Source of the DNA: Sinonovacula constricta
Lineage: Eukaryota > Mollusca > Bivalvia > Cardiida > Solecurtidae
Direction: 5' to 3'
Assembly (NCBI GenBank): GCA_007844125.1
Contig: CM017556.1
Location: 18,406,017-18,470,016 of the forward strand
Length of the DNA stretch: 64,000 nucleotides
In this document: piece after piece, positions 10,637 through 21,187 of the stretch
Numbering within the stretch: position 1 is the first letter of the stretch
How the letters are laid out: every line of letters starts with the position of its first letter
Translations under genes and position numbers: made by a program
The notes under the pieces: generated by a model
The model's input: only the letters and a program-made list of their open reading frames with translations
What the model was told of the DNA's origin: nothing
Databases searched by the model: none

Positions 10637-11616
10637 GTAAGAGTGTAGGCTTGGGAGTATTTAAAGAAAGCAATCATTGGAAGAATGATTGGCCAGGATC
10701 AATGGTGAACTTCTGGTTTACTCCCCCACCCCTCCTCCTCCCCTCAGTTCCATGATGGCTTTGATTGATTGGTGCCGTACAGTAGGGTGGAGGGACCATT
10801 AGGTAATTGGTAACACAACACCTACATAGGATGCGTATTCACCAACCATTCTTAAGGAAGAAATGCTCTTTAAGTCCTAGATTTTACATAGAAATGACCT
10901 TTTAATAACATTACACTTCATATCTGAAATTGTCTATGGCACTTTAATCTTGTTACTTTTACTTAACTATCAGATTTAAACTATACATAGAAAAACTAAA
11001 ATCATAGCATTATCAATATTTTACATCTATAAACAAAGAAGCATTCTGCCGTGATAAAATAAATGGTATATCATGGCATTAAGGGGAACTATTTTATGTC
11101 AATAGATTAGCTGTTCCTTTTACTTTCCCTACCCATTTTCGTATTGCAGACCAAACTGACATCTTATGATAAGTTGTTCTTTTTATTCACATTCACCTAA
11201 AACTTTGTTCTATCTTAGAAAGTAACGATTTTGTTTCACTATTAACATATGTATTAAATTATGATAAAAATAAATTAATTAATTGTGCAGTTTGGACGGT
11301 TGTTGATATTTAAAAAAAAATAACCAGGAAGTACGCGGGTTGAATTAAAACAGGCAATGGAAACAACCTAAAAACATTGTGTAAATTGTAGTGGCATTGT
11401 ACTTCGCATTTGTGCCCCTTGTAAGTAAAAATTTTATGTTGAACATGTAAGAATGGAAATAGATTTTAAGTAGGTAGGCCTTCATGATTAAATTTTCGCA
11501 TTTGAACTTGAAACCGTGATAAATTGGTCGTTAGATCATGCAAACTTTAAATCTATTTCCTAATTTTGTTGGTATGAAAATGGTGACATAAGTTGAAGTC
11601 ATTACTTGGGCTTTTT
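10637..11616. other. AT-rich stretch with a weak 29-nt exon-like signal
   Basis: At 11395-11423 a 29-nt segment between aattgtag and gtaagtaaaa is open in all three frames, so coding cannot be argued. Nothing else is supported. Confidence 0.35.
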
Positions 11617-11620
11617 TTAA

Positions 11621-11845
11621 CCCTTTTATTCATAGTTCATTTATTTTGAAAATTCACCTGTGTTGTTCTTCTTTAAAAGAGATAAAGTGATTGTAATAAA
11701 TGTATGTTCAACTTGTAATAATAGATTTAAGGCTGAGCCAATCTACATGAGCCAATCTACATATAAACTTTAATACATGGAGATTCTGCTAATGATTGTG
11801 TATGGTTTGTAAAGACATAAAATGGCGTGCGCATGCAGGAAAGGG
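11621..11845 (+). mobile_element. TTAA-flanked MITE (piggyBac-like ends), copy 1
   Basis: 225 bp, preceded by TTAA and followed by TTAT. It starts CCCTTTTATTCATAGTTCAT and ends ATGCAGGAAAGGG, so the ends are inverted (CCCTTT). It is colinear with 31192-31409 through aataaatgtatgttcaactt, aataatagatttaaggctga, ataaaatggcg and atgcaggaaaggg. TTAA targets with CCCT/CCCTTT termini are the piggyBac superfamily pattern. There is no transposase inside. This copy has an internal duplication of tgagccaatctaca (about 11735-11762). Confidence 0.75.
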
Positions 11846-11849
11846 TTAT

Positions 11850-12722
11850 GAATCATTGGTACAAAACTCTAATCCTTGCCTTGTTACCCATGATCCTTGT
11901 GGTCCCATATCATGATGTTCCATGTTTCTTGAAAGCATATGGGAATAATATAATAAATTTATTACAAGAAAAGCATTATTGCAAAGCATGAAAGAGTGCC
12001 TAATAATATGTTTTAAAACAATCAATAATCTGACATGCAGCAATGACAAACGTCCATAGATAAAAATCCTCACAATAAGTAACTTAAAAGTTTAGTGAGC
12101 TGAAAATATTTTTGCAAAATTGGCCTTCCAGTAGTATATTAAGTATTGCACGTCATGGGCAGTGAAGGACTAAAGAGTTACAAGTAGGTTACAAACTGCT
12201 CGGCCACAGGCTCCCCCCACCAATGAAATTAAAGTCGTATTTTATAATCAAAAGATTGCTATCAAAATCGCAGAGATAAATCATCTGAGATAAATAATTT
12301 TGCTTGCTTTGACAATGACAGGTAATACACATATCTATTGCTGCTTTATATAAATATACTTTACTATATTACGGGTTATGTTTTATGCACAATGCACCAT
12401 CTCATGCCATTTTCTGATTGGTTAAAATTATCTAGATTGAAATGATCAACTCTAAATGTTCCAGTAAAATTTATTTTTACATTTTGAACAATCCTGCGTT
12501 TCAAATTGAATTTATCATTTAGATCAATATTCAGTACAGAATCATGGCAGCTGTAGTAAATATTTTATTAAATATGGAATATATTCTTTCCAGTTCTGTT
12601 TGAAACTGCAAAATGCAAAGAAAAAATATGAAAAATACCTTAAATTTATCAGATGGCTTGTAGAAAATAAACCATGATATAAATTCATAACATGATATGA
12701 TGTACAAGTCTTTTTACGCTAA
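11850..12722. other. AT-rich stretch, nothing recognised
   Basis: All frames are broken apart from a 75-codon minus-strand open frame, 11846-12073, without splice support. No repeats seen. Confidence 0.5.
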
Positions 12723-12782
12723 CCTCTTAAAAAACATTAATAATAAATTTTATGAATTTCATTATTAATGTTCTTTAAGAGG
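12723..12782. repeat. 60-bp near-perfect palindrome (hairpin)
   Basis: Arms CCTCTTAAA..ACATTAATAAT and ATTATTAATGT..TTTAAGAGG pair over about 24 bases with a small offset, around a loop of roughly 10 bases. It could be a deletion remnant of a MITE or a cruciform-forming site; no target duplication is visible. Confidence 0.85.
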
Positions 12783-13472
12783 CTGTTGTGGCTTTATCAT
12801 CCTCATATTACATTCAAACTCCTTATCTGAAATAGACACCGAGCTTATTGTTTATCCACTTTCTTGAGGTTAGTAACCTGGGCAGTCTAGTACACCTCAA
12901 CTGTAACTTGAGTCAAAGGGAGATTTCAAAGGATTCAAATCTTTTCCTACTTAAGTTGATTTTAAACAATTAACCTGCTAAGCATGAATTGATTAAGCAT
13001 AATCAGACAGTATTCAGATCCATCCAACTCCTGCTGGGAGTTGTCTGGTTAGAATTTGTTTTTATTTGTTTTTGCTTCTCCAGGAAGGTACATTGTTATA
13101 ATACGACTGCCCTCAGACAAATAACAGGGCCAATATCAAATCATTTATTGACAATTTATTAAATAACTACTTGTACTTATAACATTTCACATTTAATACT
13201 TAGTTAGTTTCTGCATTAATCCAAGTCTGAAAATGCTTGTTTGTGTTTTTGTGAAATGCACACATTGTAAAATAACACATTTGGTTAAACACTACCAATT
13301 TATGCTGTGAATGTTTGAAAACTGACAATATTTTGTTTAATAAATTTATGCAACCTGTTGGCATCTACACTTAAAACAAGTTAAAACAAAATGACTGTCA
13401 TTTCCTGGAGCTTCTTGCTGAAATCTATTTCATTTTTGGCCTTGCCTAATTAGCCAATCAAATTACTTCAAA
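12783..13472. other. AT-rich stretch, nothing recognised
   Basis: No supported exon or repeat. Confidence 0.5.
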
Positions 13473-13551
13473 GCCGGGCTTTATATCAATATCACTTTTT
13501 TGCCGGGGCCTGAAAAGTGATATTGATATTGGCAGTTTTAAAGCAGGCCGT
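13473..13551. repeat. Inverted repeat with a perfect 17-bp core
   Basis: ATATCAATATCACTTTT (13483-13499) and its exact complement (13513-13529) flank a 13-base GC-rich loop (ttgccggggcctg). The homology continues outward imperfectly with GCCGGGCTTTA on the left and TTAAAGCAGGCC on the right. This suggests a small fold-back element or a hairpin RNA. Confidence 0.85.
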
Positions 13552-13741
13552 CGTGTTATTGAACATGCCAGGTGCTTTTTTATAGGACAAAAAACATAAA
13601 GTTATTTAATAATTATTTTTAATGATTTTTTGTGTAATAAATATAACACAGGAAGAGTTTACTAATATTAATTCTTAGTTATTCTGCTATCACCTTCACT
13701 CAAATTTAGTCTTTTATGCATATTACATTAACAATTTAGCA

Positions 13742-13837
13742 CTAATTAGCAGCAATATCTGTAGATCTGAATCCGAGAGATTCCTGTAGAAGCTGGTTGG
13801 TCTGGACCGACACTGTTGGCCTAGGTCCGAGCCATTC
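13742..13837 (-). CDS. Possible short terminal exon, minus strand, unidentified
   Basis: Seen: on the minus strand a long pyrimidine-rich acceptor (cttatattcctaacctgttgccag) ends at 13838. A GC-richer segment then reads GluTrpLeuGlyProArgPro... and ends GFRSTDIAAN before a TAG at 13742. A second frame (NGSDLGQQCRSRPTSFYRN...) is also open through the segment and runs on past 13742, so the frame is uncertain. An ATTAAA (minus strand) lies about 120 bp downstream. No family is recognised. Open in two frames and only 31 codons, so weak. Confidence 0.25.
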   Translation of the reverse strand, partial: EWLGPRPTVSVQTNQLLQESLGFRSTDIAAN

Positions 13838-14037
13838 CTGGCAACAGGTTAGGAATATAAGTATAAAGATAAGTGTGGAGGGCACTTGAAGAGATGTATG
13901 GTAAAAATACAGTTCTGTTGACAAGGCTGGTGAGTAGGTTGACAGGGAAGCTGATGTAATCATGTCAATGGTCAGGGGATGATTGTCTCACTGACAGGCT
14001 ATTCACTCTTCTCTATTGATCACCCATCATTCTGAAG

Positions 14038-14117
14038 ACATTGTTTCTGTGGATGGCAGGTACATGCACAGTGTATCTTATGATCCTGATCAGAAAGTCC
14101 ATCTTAAAATGTCTTAA
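14038..14117 (+). CDS. Possible terminal exon, plus strand, about 26 codons
   Basis: Seen: a pyrimidine-rich tract (ctattcactcttctctattg...) ends in tctgaag at 14037. The next 80 bp read, from phase 1, IVSVDGRYMHSVSYDPDQ and then KVHLKMS before a TAA at 14115-14117. Asp/Tyr/His/Pro content is unusual for the AT-rich background. An alternative reading joins 14062-14128 to a second exon at 14169 across a 40-bp gtaagt...tttgcag segment, too short for a normal animal intron. No family is recognised. Confidence 0.3.
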
Positions 14118-14168
14118 AATGATCACCAGTAAGTATGTTCTATTATCCTTCCTCTTTCTCATTTGCAG

Positions 14169-14218
14169 GCTGACACATTCTCCTTCCAAAAATATTTCAG
14201 AAAGTCTGAACCATTATC
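14169..14218 (+). CDS. Possible exon start behind a strong acceptor
   Basis: Seen: ttatccttcctctttctcatttgcag is a textbook 3' splice site ending at 14168. The following frame reads ADTFSFQKYFRKSEPLS before a SINE begins at about 14222; a weak donor (gtaggg) lies at 14219. It is in the same orientation as 14038-14117. Could be coding or a cryptic site; no family recognised. Confidence 0.22.
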
Positions 14219-14221
14219 ATG

Positions 14222-14402
14222 TAGGGTGCCAATGGCCAAGCAGTTAAAATCACAGACTTATAAATCCTCAAGTTTTTCATCGCTTGGGTTCAAATAACAG
14301 TCAAGATTAGAACTTTCATGTAGGGAGGTTTTCCAGCTAACCTGGAGTTCGGTGCAAGTTTTGGGTATATGCCTCAACCAATAGTTAGTTGGATATCACA
14401 AA
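14222..14402 (+). mobile_element. tRNA-derived SINE, family 1, copy b
   Basis: Head ggccaagcagttaaaatcac, B-box-like gcttgggttcaaat, body catgtagggaggttttcc agctaacctg. The 3' part is diverged. It is followed directly by a family-2 SINE. Confidence 0.6.
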
Positions 14403-14404
14403 TA

Positions 14405-14722
14405 TGATCATACCAGACCTGGTAGCGCAATGGGTAGAGCTCCAGGTATGGGAGTCCCCAGGTTTGGTCCCGGGCCGCGACATACCGAAGTCATAAAAAA
14501 TGGTAGTAGTATAGCTCTCTTGCTAATGCTCAAGCATATAAAAGGGTAGTTCCACAACATGTTGGCCCGGTGTCAGCATAATGTGGCTGGGTGTGGTATC
14601 ATGCCAGGTGTTCACTGCACGCTATACACAGTGAAGGCAGCACTATACCTGCTTCAAGTGGACACCGTTTCCGGATAACTGAATACTGTTGGTGGGACGA
14701 TAAACCAAACAAACAAACAAAT
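14405..14722 (+). mobile_element. tRNA-derived SINE, family 2, with (AAAC)n tail
   Basis: tRNA-like head ggtagcgcaatgggtagagc (A box) and ggtttggtcccgg (B box). A long tRNA-unrelated body of about 240 bp includes caggtgttcactgca and tgaaggcagcactatacctg. The tail is gataaaccaaacaaacaaac. Apparently full length and better preserved than family 1. Confidence 0.72.
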
Positions 14723-15087
14723 ATGATCAGTCCCATGTAACAAAAAAAAAAACAAGCGTACAACCTTATAACATCATACTACATTTTGTTCTTTTGTTGT
14801 TGTCTTACAACTTAATTGCTAAGTTTTCTTGTCAGGTACTTGCTAGGTACTCAACAGTCCTGATGAGACAGCTCCCCGATACCAAATATTTTAATTTTTG
14901 TGTTGTTGTTTTTTCCACCATAATATCCACATGTCAATATGCATATACAGCGTATGCTTGTTTCAACAATGCAAATATGTAGAGTTTAGTTAAATTATTG
15001 TTGAATTTAAAAAAAAAAAAAAGGACAGCATAACTTTTTACTTTGAAGAAAAAAATATTTAGAATAGTGTCATTTTTATACACGAGT
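14723..15087. other. AT-rich gap with poly(A) run
   Basis: Contains an A-run at about 15010-15022. Nothing else supported. Confidence 0.5.
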
Positions 15088-15310
15088 CGCCCGTGGTGTA
15101 GTGGTAGAGTTGCCCATTGGTACCTCCTCTGACTGCTTTCCCCATCACTGCTTTGGTTTGAGTCCCATTTGGGTGAAGGACTTAATGTGGGAAGGTCTTC
15201 CAGCTGACTTGCAGAGAGCCAATGGTTCTACTCACCACAAAGCTGGACATTGCTATAATAATCATAACTGGTCACTGCAAATGTACTTCAAAAACAAACA
15301 AAACAAAACA
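15088..15310 (+). mobile_element. tRNA-derived SINE, family 1, copy c, A-rich tail
   Basis: Head gtggtgtagtggtagagttg is a good A-box match. Then ggtttgagtccc (B box), gaaggtcttccagctgactt, ccaatggttctactca and a tail of aaaacaaacaaaacaaaac. Confidence 0.72.
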
Positions 15311-17141
15311 TTTTTATAAACATGATGTATGGTTGCAAAACGGGTTTAGGAACAACAACTGCACATAAAAACTATGTAAGAAATAGTTGAAAATGTTGCT
15401 TCCCTACAGTAAGCGGCTCAGATGTCATTGTGCATTCTTTACATTACTAAAATTTGTATTTTGTATTCACTAACTGTCCATTGGTGAAGACTTTTGCCAA
15501 TGTTGGCAATACCTGAACAAATCATGTTGTCACATTGGATACAGTTTAAGAGTAGAGAAACGCAGTCAAGGGAAATACAGCTTACTTTCCAATTACCAGA
15601 GAAGTGTTACCATTAATTTATATCAACATTGTCTGCCACATTAAGAGATTAAACAGACAATCAAGTGAAGTATCAATCTGGAGAACATTCAAGGGCCATA
15701 ACTCTAGGGCAGCATCTGATTGTGATCAAAATATGTTGGTTTATGTGTCTAGCCAAAGGTGATTTCTTACAAGATTTGTGCTGAATGAGATAACATTGAC
15801 AAGACATTTGACATCAAATTACTGTGGAGAACCTTGTATATATTAATTGATCAGGGAGATTCTGATGCACATTAATGCTCAGCTTGGGAAGTTTGTCACA
15901 TATTTATATTTGAAAAAAAAACTATCTGTAAAATTAAAGAGAAAATATGGTGTAGGGTATAGGCAAGACAGCTTTTATACTAGATATCCGAGATTGGGAC
16001 CTCTTTGAAGGTCTCTTTTTTATTGTTTATGATTAACTTGGTTGAAATTTACATAATTAAGTGTGCCTACTTTTACTAAAAAAAGTATGCTATTTTTATG
16101 TTAAATTTACACTATTCCCCAAATTCCTATTTTATTATCATGTATTTATTATTTTCTTGCACAACAAAAAGCAATGTACAACTCTCTTATGAAGGGAAAT
16201 GGGTTTGTAGTCTTTTGCAAATAGTTTGGCTCATTTTATTTTTTTATTACTTATTTATAAATGAAAACTCAATTTTTGGTTACTAGAAATGAAATCTACC
16301 AAATGCATTGTGGATGCACAAGAGTATACTGTGAGAATGTTAAAAAAATATGTTAACATTTCCTTCATCAAGGTTCGAACTATTATTTTCCTAGTTCATA
16401 TGCAAAATATTGTTCAGTGCAACTATTTTAACAACATAGACCACGAACATTACTTTTTTACGCTGAAATATGAACAATGTTACTTGCACATGTCCTCAAT
16501 TGTTCCTATATCTCAGGAAATTATTACGATAAAGTACCTTGCAATGTTTTTCTGACAAATTTATTATTCAAATATTTGAATATAGACTGACATTCGAAAG
16601 TGATTCCATGGGACAATTGTCTTTGTTTCATTCTTAGCCTGCTTGGCACAAAATGATATGGCTATAGGGCATATAGTATAGATTCAGATCCGCCTTTGCC
16701 TGCTGCTTGCTGTCTTGTCAGAAGCTATACTTTAAGCATTGATTTCAAACCTCTCAGAAATGTATGAAATTGTAAAAGGATAAATAATGATATATAGTAC
16801 AAGTTATAAACAAATACAGCAGTGGAAGGTTTTAATATGGCAAAAACTATATGTTTCTTGTCCTGAGAGAGTTATATAATGCACTTACTTTTCAAGCAGT
16901 ATAGACTTTATTCTGATATCAACAGAACATGTTACAAATAATGTTAGACAATTGATTTATGTTTATTTTTCTGACACAGATTCTGGGAGAAAGTAAACGT
17001 TTGCAAATAAAATGTTCTAAAATATAGTGCAAGGCAATCCTGGAAGTCTGTTATGCAAAAAGTCAATTATTACTTGACCTACTAATTTCTTATTAATTAG
17101 GCATGAAAGAAATACACTAGTTGCTATTGAGTCACAATCAG
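15311..17141. other. AT-rich stretch, nothing firm
   Basis: A 24-nt minus-strand micro-exon-like frame near 16888-16911 (donor gtaagtgc, IKSILLE) was noticed but not called. The open frames at 16098-16555 (+) are AT-rich with Phe/Ile/Tyr bias and no splice support. Confidence 0.4.
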
Positions 17142-17465
17142 TATATATATATATACATAAAAGTGCAAGCAAGTAACTAAGACTTTGTAGCATGGCTCAT
17201 TGTTGGTGCAGCTCTTGTGAGTAGTGTCACTTACTGAATACAATTTTTTAAGGGGATGATAGTATAGCAGGCAATAACAGGAAATCTCACTGGTTCTGTG
17301 AGACATTTTTCAGAGAAAAGAACCCAGTATTCCACCTTCAACTGTATGAATTGCCACAATTAAGAGTAGCTTGCAATTATATAAAGTTAGCATGCATTAA
17401 CAAGAATTTGCAGCTGTTTGGCGAGGTCTTAATTGTTTAAGAAAAAAATAAAACTGAGTATGCAG
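17142..17465 (-). repeat. Dispersed repeat 'gttattgcctgct' family, copy 2
   Basis: Reverse-complement relative of 9700-10118, sharing agcaggcaataacaggaaat at 17267-17286, a block with agtattccacc, agcttgcaatta, and the TA microsatellite at 17142-17157. Confidence 0.65.
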
Positions 17466-17523
17466 ACATTAACAATGCAGCTAATAATCATAAATACAGC
17501 AGATAACAAGTAAGAAAGCAGAG

Positions 17524-17658
17524 TAGAAGTCTATTTCCCACCCTATAAAAGAAGTCTATTTCCCACCCTATAGAAGAAGTCTATTTCCCACCCTATAGAA
17601 GAAGTCTATTTCCCACCCTATAGAAGAAGTCTATTTCCCACCCTATTTCCCACCAGAG
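17524..17658. repeat. Minisatellite, 25-bp unit, about 5.5 copies
   Basis: ctatttcccaccctatagaa plus gaagt repeats at 17531, 17556, 17581, 17606 and 17631, almost identical. The third and later copies carry 'tag' where the first has 'taa'. The low divergence suggests a young array. Confidence 0.95.
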
Positions 17659-18330
17659 TTTCGGACCTCTACTCTAACATATTTATATAATGAATCAACA
17701 GTTTAAGAGAGTGTTAAGTTCTCTGGATAGTCATCTTCTTGTTTAAAGGGCAAGCCCTCTACGAAGCCTTGGATATCCCATGTCTGCAGCGCTCTTTCGT
17801 GTTTTCACTGGACTGTGAATATAGTTACTGCTTCACAGAGGACATTTCTGACCCAGCAAATTTAAAACTAACTTTTCCTGTTTCCAGCACGATGACATAA
17901 AGAAGTCTGTCCTTTTTTCATGATTTAATGTGAAATGAAAGGCAAATTAACCAGTGCATATATATTTACAGCACCAAAATTTATTGCCAAATCAGTCCTG
18001 TAAGTTTTTAAACAACAGGTCATTTGAAACTGTTATGGAGATGGTAAATCAATCTATCTGCCAAGGTTTTTATGGGGGTTAAACAGAATAATGAATACAC
18101 TGGGTATCAAAAGGACAAGACATAGAGAACAACCACAAAATGCAACATGATTTATCTTTCCAGAACATGCTTCTAATTAAATACTTATGAATTAATCATC
18201 TGATTAACTATAAAAGGCTTGTGCTAGACAATGCATTGGTACTATTGATTGCATAATAAACCTTGCATCACATGCATTGGTATCACTGATTGCACAATGA
18301 AACTAGCACCTCATGAAAGTTTAACTCTTA
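17659..18330. other. AT-rich stretch, nothing recognised
   Basis: No supported exon. Around 18228-18310 a roughly 50-bp phrase with gcattggtac/tattgattgcata is repeated once (attggtatcactgattgcac). Confidence 0.45.
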
Positions 18331-19118
18331 AAGGGGGCATCCGACAGGTTGGTTCCCATTTTTTTCCTCATTTATCCCAATAATATTATTGCTTCATAAA
18401 AAGATCCCTCGAAATGCTGCTTAATGAGGTTCTACCTGGAATTGAAATGTGAAATATAATTAACACTCGAAGTGTCGTTACAAACATGTATTTTCTATTC
18501 AAGCCATTCTGCACTGTTAGCTATTTTTAAACTAAGAAAACCAGTGACCTCTCAGATTTTTAAACCTTATATAGACGGGTCCGTTTAAAGGTCCCTTCCA
18601 CTTGGAAAATAAGCCTTGTTTTTCCCCTAAAAATGAAAATTCACCTCTGTCTAAATTCAATATTTCACTGTCATAATGCAGAAATAAGTCGCATTGATAC
18701 AGATCATGGAGCTCGAGTGAACTGGACTATGATGATTTAGTGGAGCAGTTCAAAAACAAGAAAAGTCGAGAGATGTATGGTAACAAATAAAAAGTCAAAC
18801 TTTTTTTAACAAATTGCCACAAATTTTCCCCTTCTCAAAAGCTCCAGGCCAAGCTGCCTTTTTCAGAAAAAAAACAACCCCAACCCTGCCAGGTGTTTTT
18901 GAGTTCATGTCATATCATCACCTTGGTAATTTGCTGTGACATTGATATATATTTTACTCAGAAATTACCATCTTGATGAGTTATAGAACGTTGGAAGAAT
19001 GGCCATTTAGAGACATTTTTCATGATTTGTACTGTCTAACAATTGAGGTAGTGTATACCAGCATCTTGGCTTATACTACAGTTTTAGTATATGTAGAAAT
19101 CATGCCCTGATTACCCCA
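18331..19118 (+). mobile_element. Non-autonomous TIR transposon, copy 1, carrying a coding-like insert
   Basis: The left end AAGGGGGCATCCGACAG differs at 3 of 17 positions from the intact TIR at 37851. Colinear blocks follow: aaaagatccctcgaaatgct, aacatgtattttctat, gagccat/caagccatt..gcac and tagctatttttaaa. The right part shares gtactgtctaacaattga with 38735-38755. The right TIR is eroded (ccctgattacccc). The middle (about 18570-18890) has no counterpart in the other copies and contains the coding-like segment 18702-18774. Confidence 0.65.
18702..18774 (+). CDS. Coding-like segment inside the transposon (possible captured exon)
   Basis: Seen: after ttgatacag the plus strand reads, with one base finishing a codon, SWSSSELDYDDLVEQFKNKK and on through SREMYG. 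A donor ATG|gtaaca follows at 18775; without splicing the frame stops at TAA three codons later. The acidic-then-basic composition is strongly protein-like. The acceptor has a weak pyrimidine tract. An overlapping frame (ISRIDTDHGARVNW...) is also open upstream, so the frame is not certain. No family is recognised. It could be a captured exon fragment, a transposon-borne small ORF or chance. Confidence 0.3.
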
Positions 19119-20291
19119 AACAAGCATAATATATTGTTTCATGTATTTGATATAGGCAAAATACTATACCTGTAACCTTGTGTAATAGCATAAGGATCAC
19201 TCCAATATTGTGATTGATAATCATTTGTATGCAAATGATAGATGATTGACTAATGGTTAATCTCAGGGTCGGATGACATTAGCATCAAGGTAATATCATT
19301 AGGATTGAAATCTTAAAATAGTGCACAAACAACATCAACAATAAAAAAAATAGTGAATTTCTAAAGTAAATACACACTATACTGTAATGTAGATCAGCAC
19401 ACTTACAGAGCTAACATGAACCGTGCTGCAGCAAGCTACAGAATAAAATCAGTGACTATGGCAAGTGAAATGCATATTGCATCAGATTAGTTTAAATTTA
19501 GATTTTAGGTCAATATTTTTTTATTGATTGTAGAATTTGCTTGTAAATTATTTTACTTCTGGAGGCAAATGATTCGACTTGATTGAGGCGATTAATTGAA
19601 AGCCTATTAAGCAGTCCCAAGGAGCACAAATTGACAGACAACTAGTTCAGATCAAGATTATCATTTGGTGCAGTTGCAACTGTAGGCATGTTAACTAGTA
19701 AAGAATTTTATTATTAATTATTTACAAAATATGTAGCAAAATTAATGTTAAAAATTTTCCCTGCTCTGTAAACTGGTCATATCCCAGCACCTGCCCCTCC
19801 TAAAAAAACAACATCAACAACAACTGCAAATGCTACCATTCCTTGTTAGTATATTTTGTATATTAAAAAACACCTAGTTTCCAATGTAATCCCATACTGC
19901 TCCACTTACTGACTCTAGGTTAACTTCGGAAACTCACTGGTTCCCCAAATGCTGTTTTTATACTGTAAGAGGCTCAGGATACTATAGCGGACCAAAGCAG
20001 ACAGATGCAGAGCCATTCTGATTGATGCTGGCAATCAATGCTGGCATCAAAGGACATGTATTTGCATTGATAGGAGACATAAGTTGTCAGTTTGCCAATT
20101 GTCAAAGGGCAGCCATGTAATAATTGTATCCTTAATGGCACCCAACGGAAGCTGGAAAACCTCATTGTTTAATGGTAATTACAGTGTCACATTGCACAAC
20201 AGTGACAATAATATTTAAGTTTATTTTACAAGTGTTTTAAGCTTACAATATAAGCACATGTCAGCATATTTGTTTTTCTCCATACTTCTTA
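19119..20291. other. AT-rich stretch between two transposon copies
   Basis: Holds the 29-nt exon candidate listed separately. The minus-strand open frame 19974-20165 has no splice support. Confidence 0.4.
19407..19435 (-). CDS. Candidate micro-exon, minus strand, 29 nt
   Basis: Seen: strong acceptor gattttattctgtag ending at 19436, 29 nt, strong donor CT|gtaagtgtg. Two frames are open (LAAARFMLA or CCSTVHVSS). Splice signals are good on both sides, but the exon is too short to judge by coding content. Confidence 0.22.
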
Positions 20292-20774
20292 AATGTGGTA
20301 TCCAACAGTTTGCCTACGTCTAATATTTGTAACAATATCTGACCTCTATTTGGAGTATTTGTGCCTAATTTCAGTAGTAAAGCATCACACTTTAGTCTAA
20401 GTTTTGACCATTTTCAACAGTATCTCAATTTTGGGGCAGTAAAACGCTTAAAATCTTTATTTTCTTTTCAAATCTATAAATAAGAACGATTGGGATTTCT
20501 GCTAAAAATAGACATTGACATCGCAGCGGATGACATGGATAAGCTAAAACATAAGTGGTCACATAGTTGTCTTACTTTAAAAATAGCTAACTGTGCAGCT
20601 TGGCTCAGATAGGATAGGAAATACATGTTTGTAATGACGATTATGGCGTTATGGTATACCTTTTCAGACAGGTGTAGGACATCAATAAACAGCATTTTGC
20701 TAGATCTGTTCAGGTCACTATAGTTTATGAAGATGTTTAATGAAAATTTCTTTGGTCCAAACTGATACCACCTT
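20292..20774 (-). mobile_element. Non-autonomous TIR transposon, copy 2 (483 bp)
   Basis: AATGTGGTATCCAACAG at 20292 and ctgataccacctt at 20762-20774 match the inverted TIR of the element at 37851. Read on the minus strand, the right part is colinear with that element: tttggacc, agatct..caaaatgctgt, ttgatgtcctaca, gagccaagctgcacag, tagctatttttaaag and tgacc. The 73-codon minus frame inside (20474-20695) follows the repeat and is not a gene. Confidence 0.78.
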
Positions 20775-21052
20775 AAAACAGCATTAAGTTGATTATAAGT
20801 ATTTACTAAAGTATTTTTCTATACATTTATGTAAAATAGAAATAACTCTACATGCGATTGCTTTTCTTGTATGCTTAGGATTTCCAATTGGTACAACTAT
20901 GAGAACTTTTTAAGGGCTCTGAAGTTTTACACCATTTTATCTCTCCCTCTCCAACATGTCTTGTTCAAGAATGTGTCAAAGTTGTGTAGTATTATGATGT
21001 GTTTTGATGCAGAATTAAAGATCTGATGATAACAGGTATTTTAGAGCCATCG

Positions 21053-21066
21053 AGGTCACCTGACCT
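21053..21066. promoter_or_regulatory. Inverted AGGTCA half-sites (IR2)
   Basis: aggtcacctgacct is a perfect inverted pair of nuclear-receptor half-sites with two spacer bases, about 65 bp from the catggcggccatg palindrome. Function is inferred from motif only. Confidence 0.3.
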
Positions 21067-21125
21067 TCAAGGACAGTGTTAGAGAGAGGTTCTCCACTTA
21101 CTATAGCCAGGAACCCTGTACTTAC

Positions 21126-21187
21126 TGTTATCATGGCGGCCATGACAGGAAGTAATTTACTCCTGTCACTAGGGATATACATGTAGT
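21126..21187 (-). CDS. Candidate exon, minus strand, 62 nt
   Basis: Seen: acceptor attttctggtctgtgttag ends at 21188; donor ACA|gtaagtaca follows 21126. One frame reads YMYIPSDRSKLLPVMAAMIT up to the donor. If unspliced it continues, including VSTGFLAIVSGEPLS, to a TAA near 21018, an open run of over 60 codons on the minus strand. A second frame is also open for most of the exon (TTCISLVTGVNYFLSWPP). The segment contains the palindrome catggcggccatg, giving good-context ATGs on both strands. No family is recognised. Confidence 0.28.
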
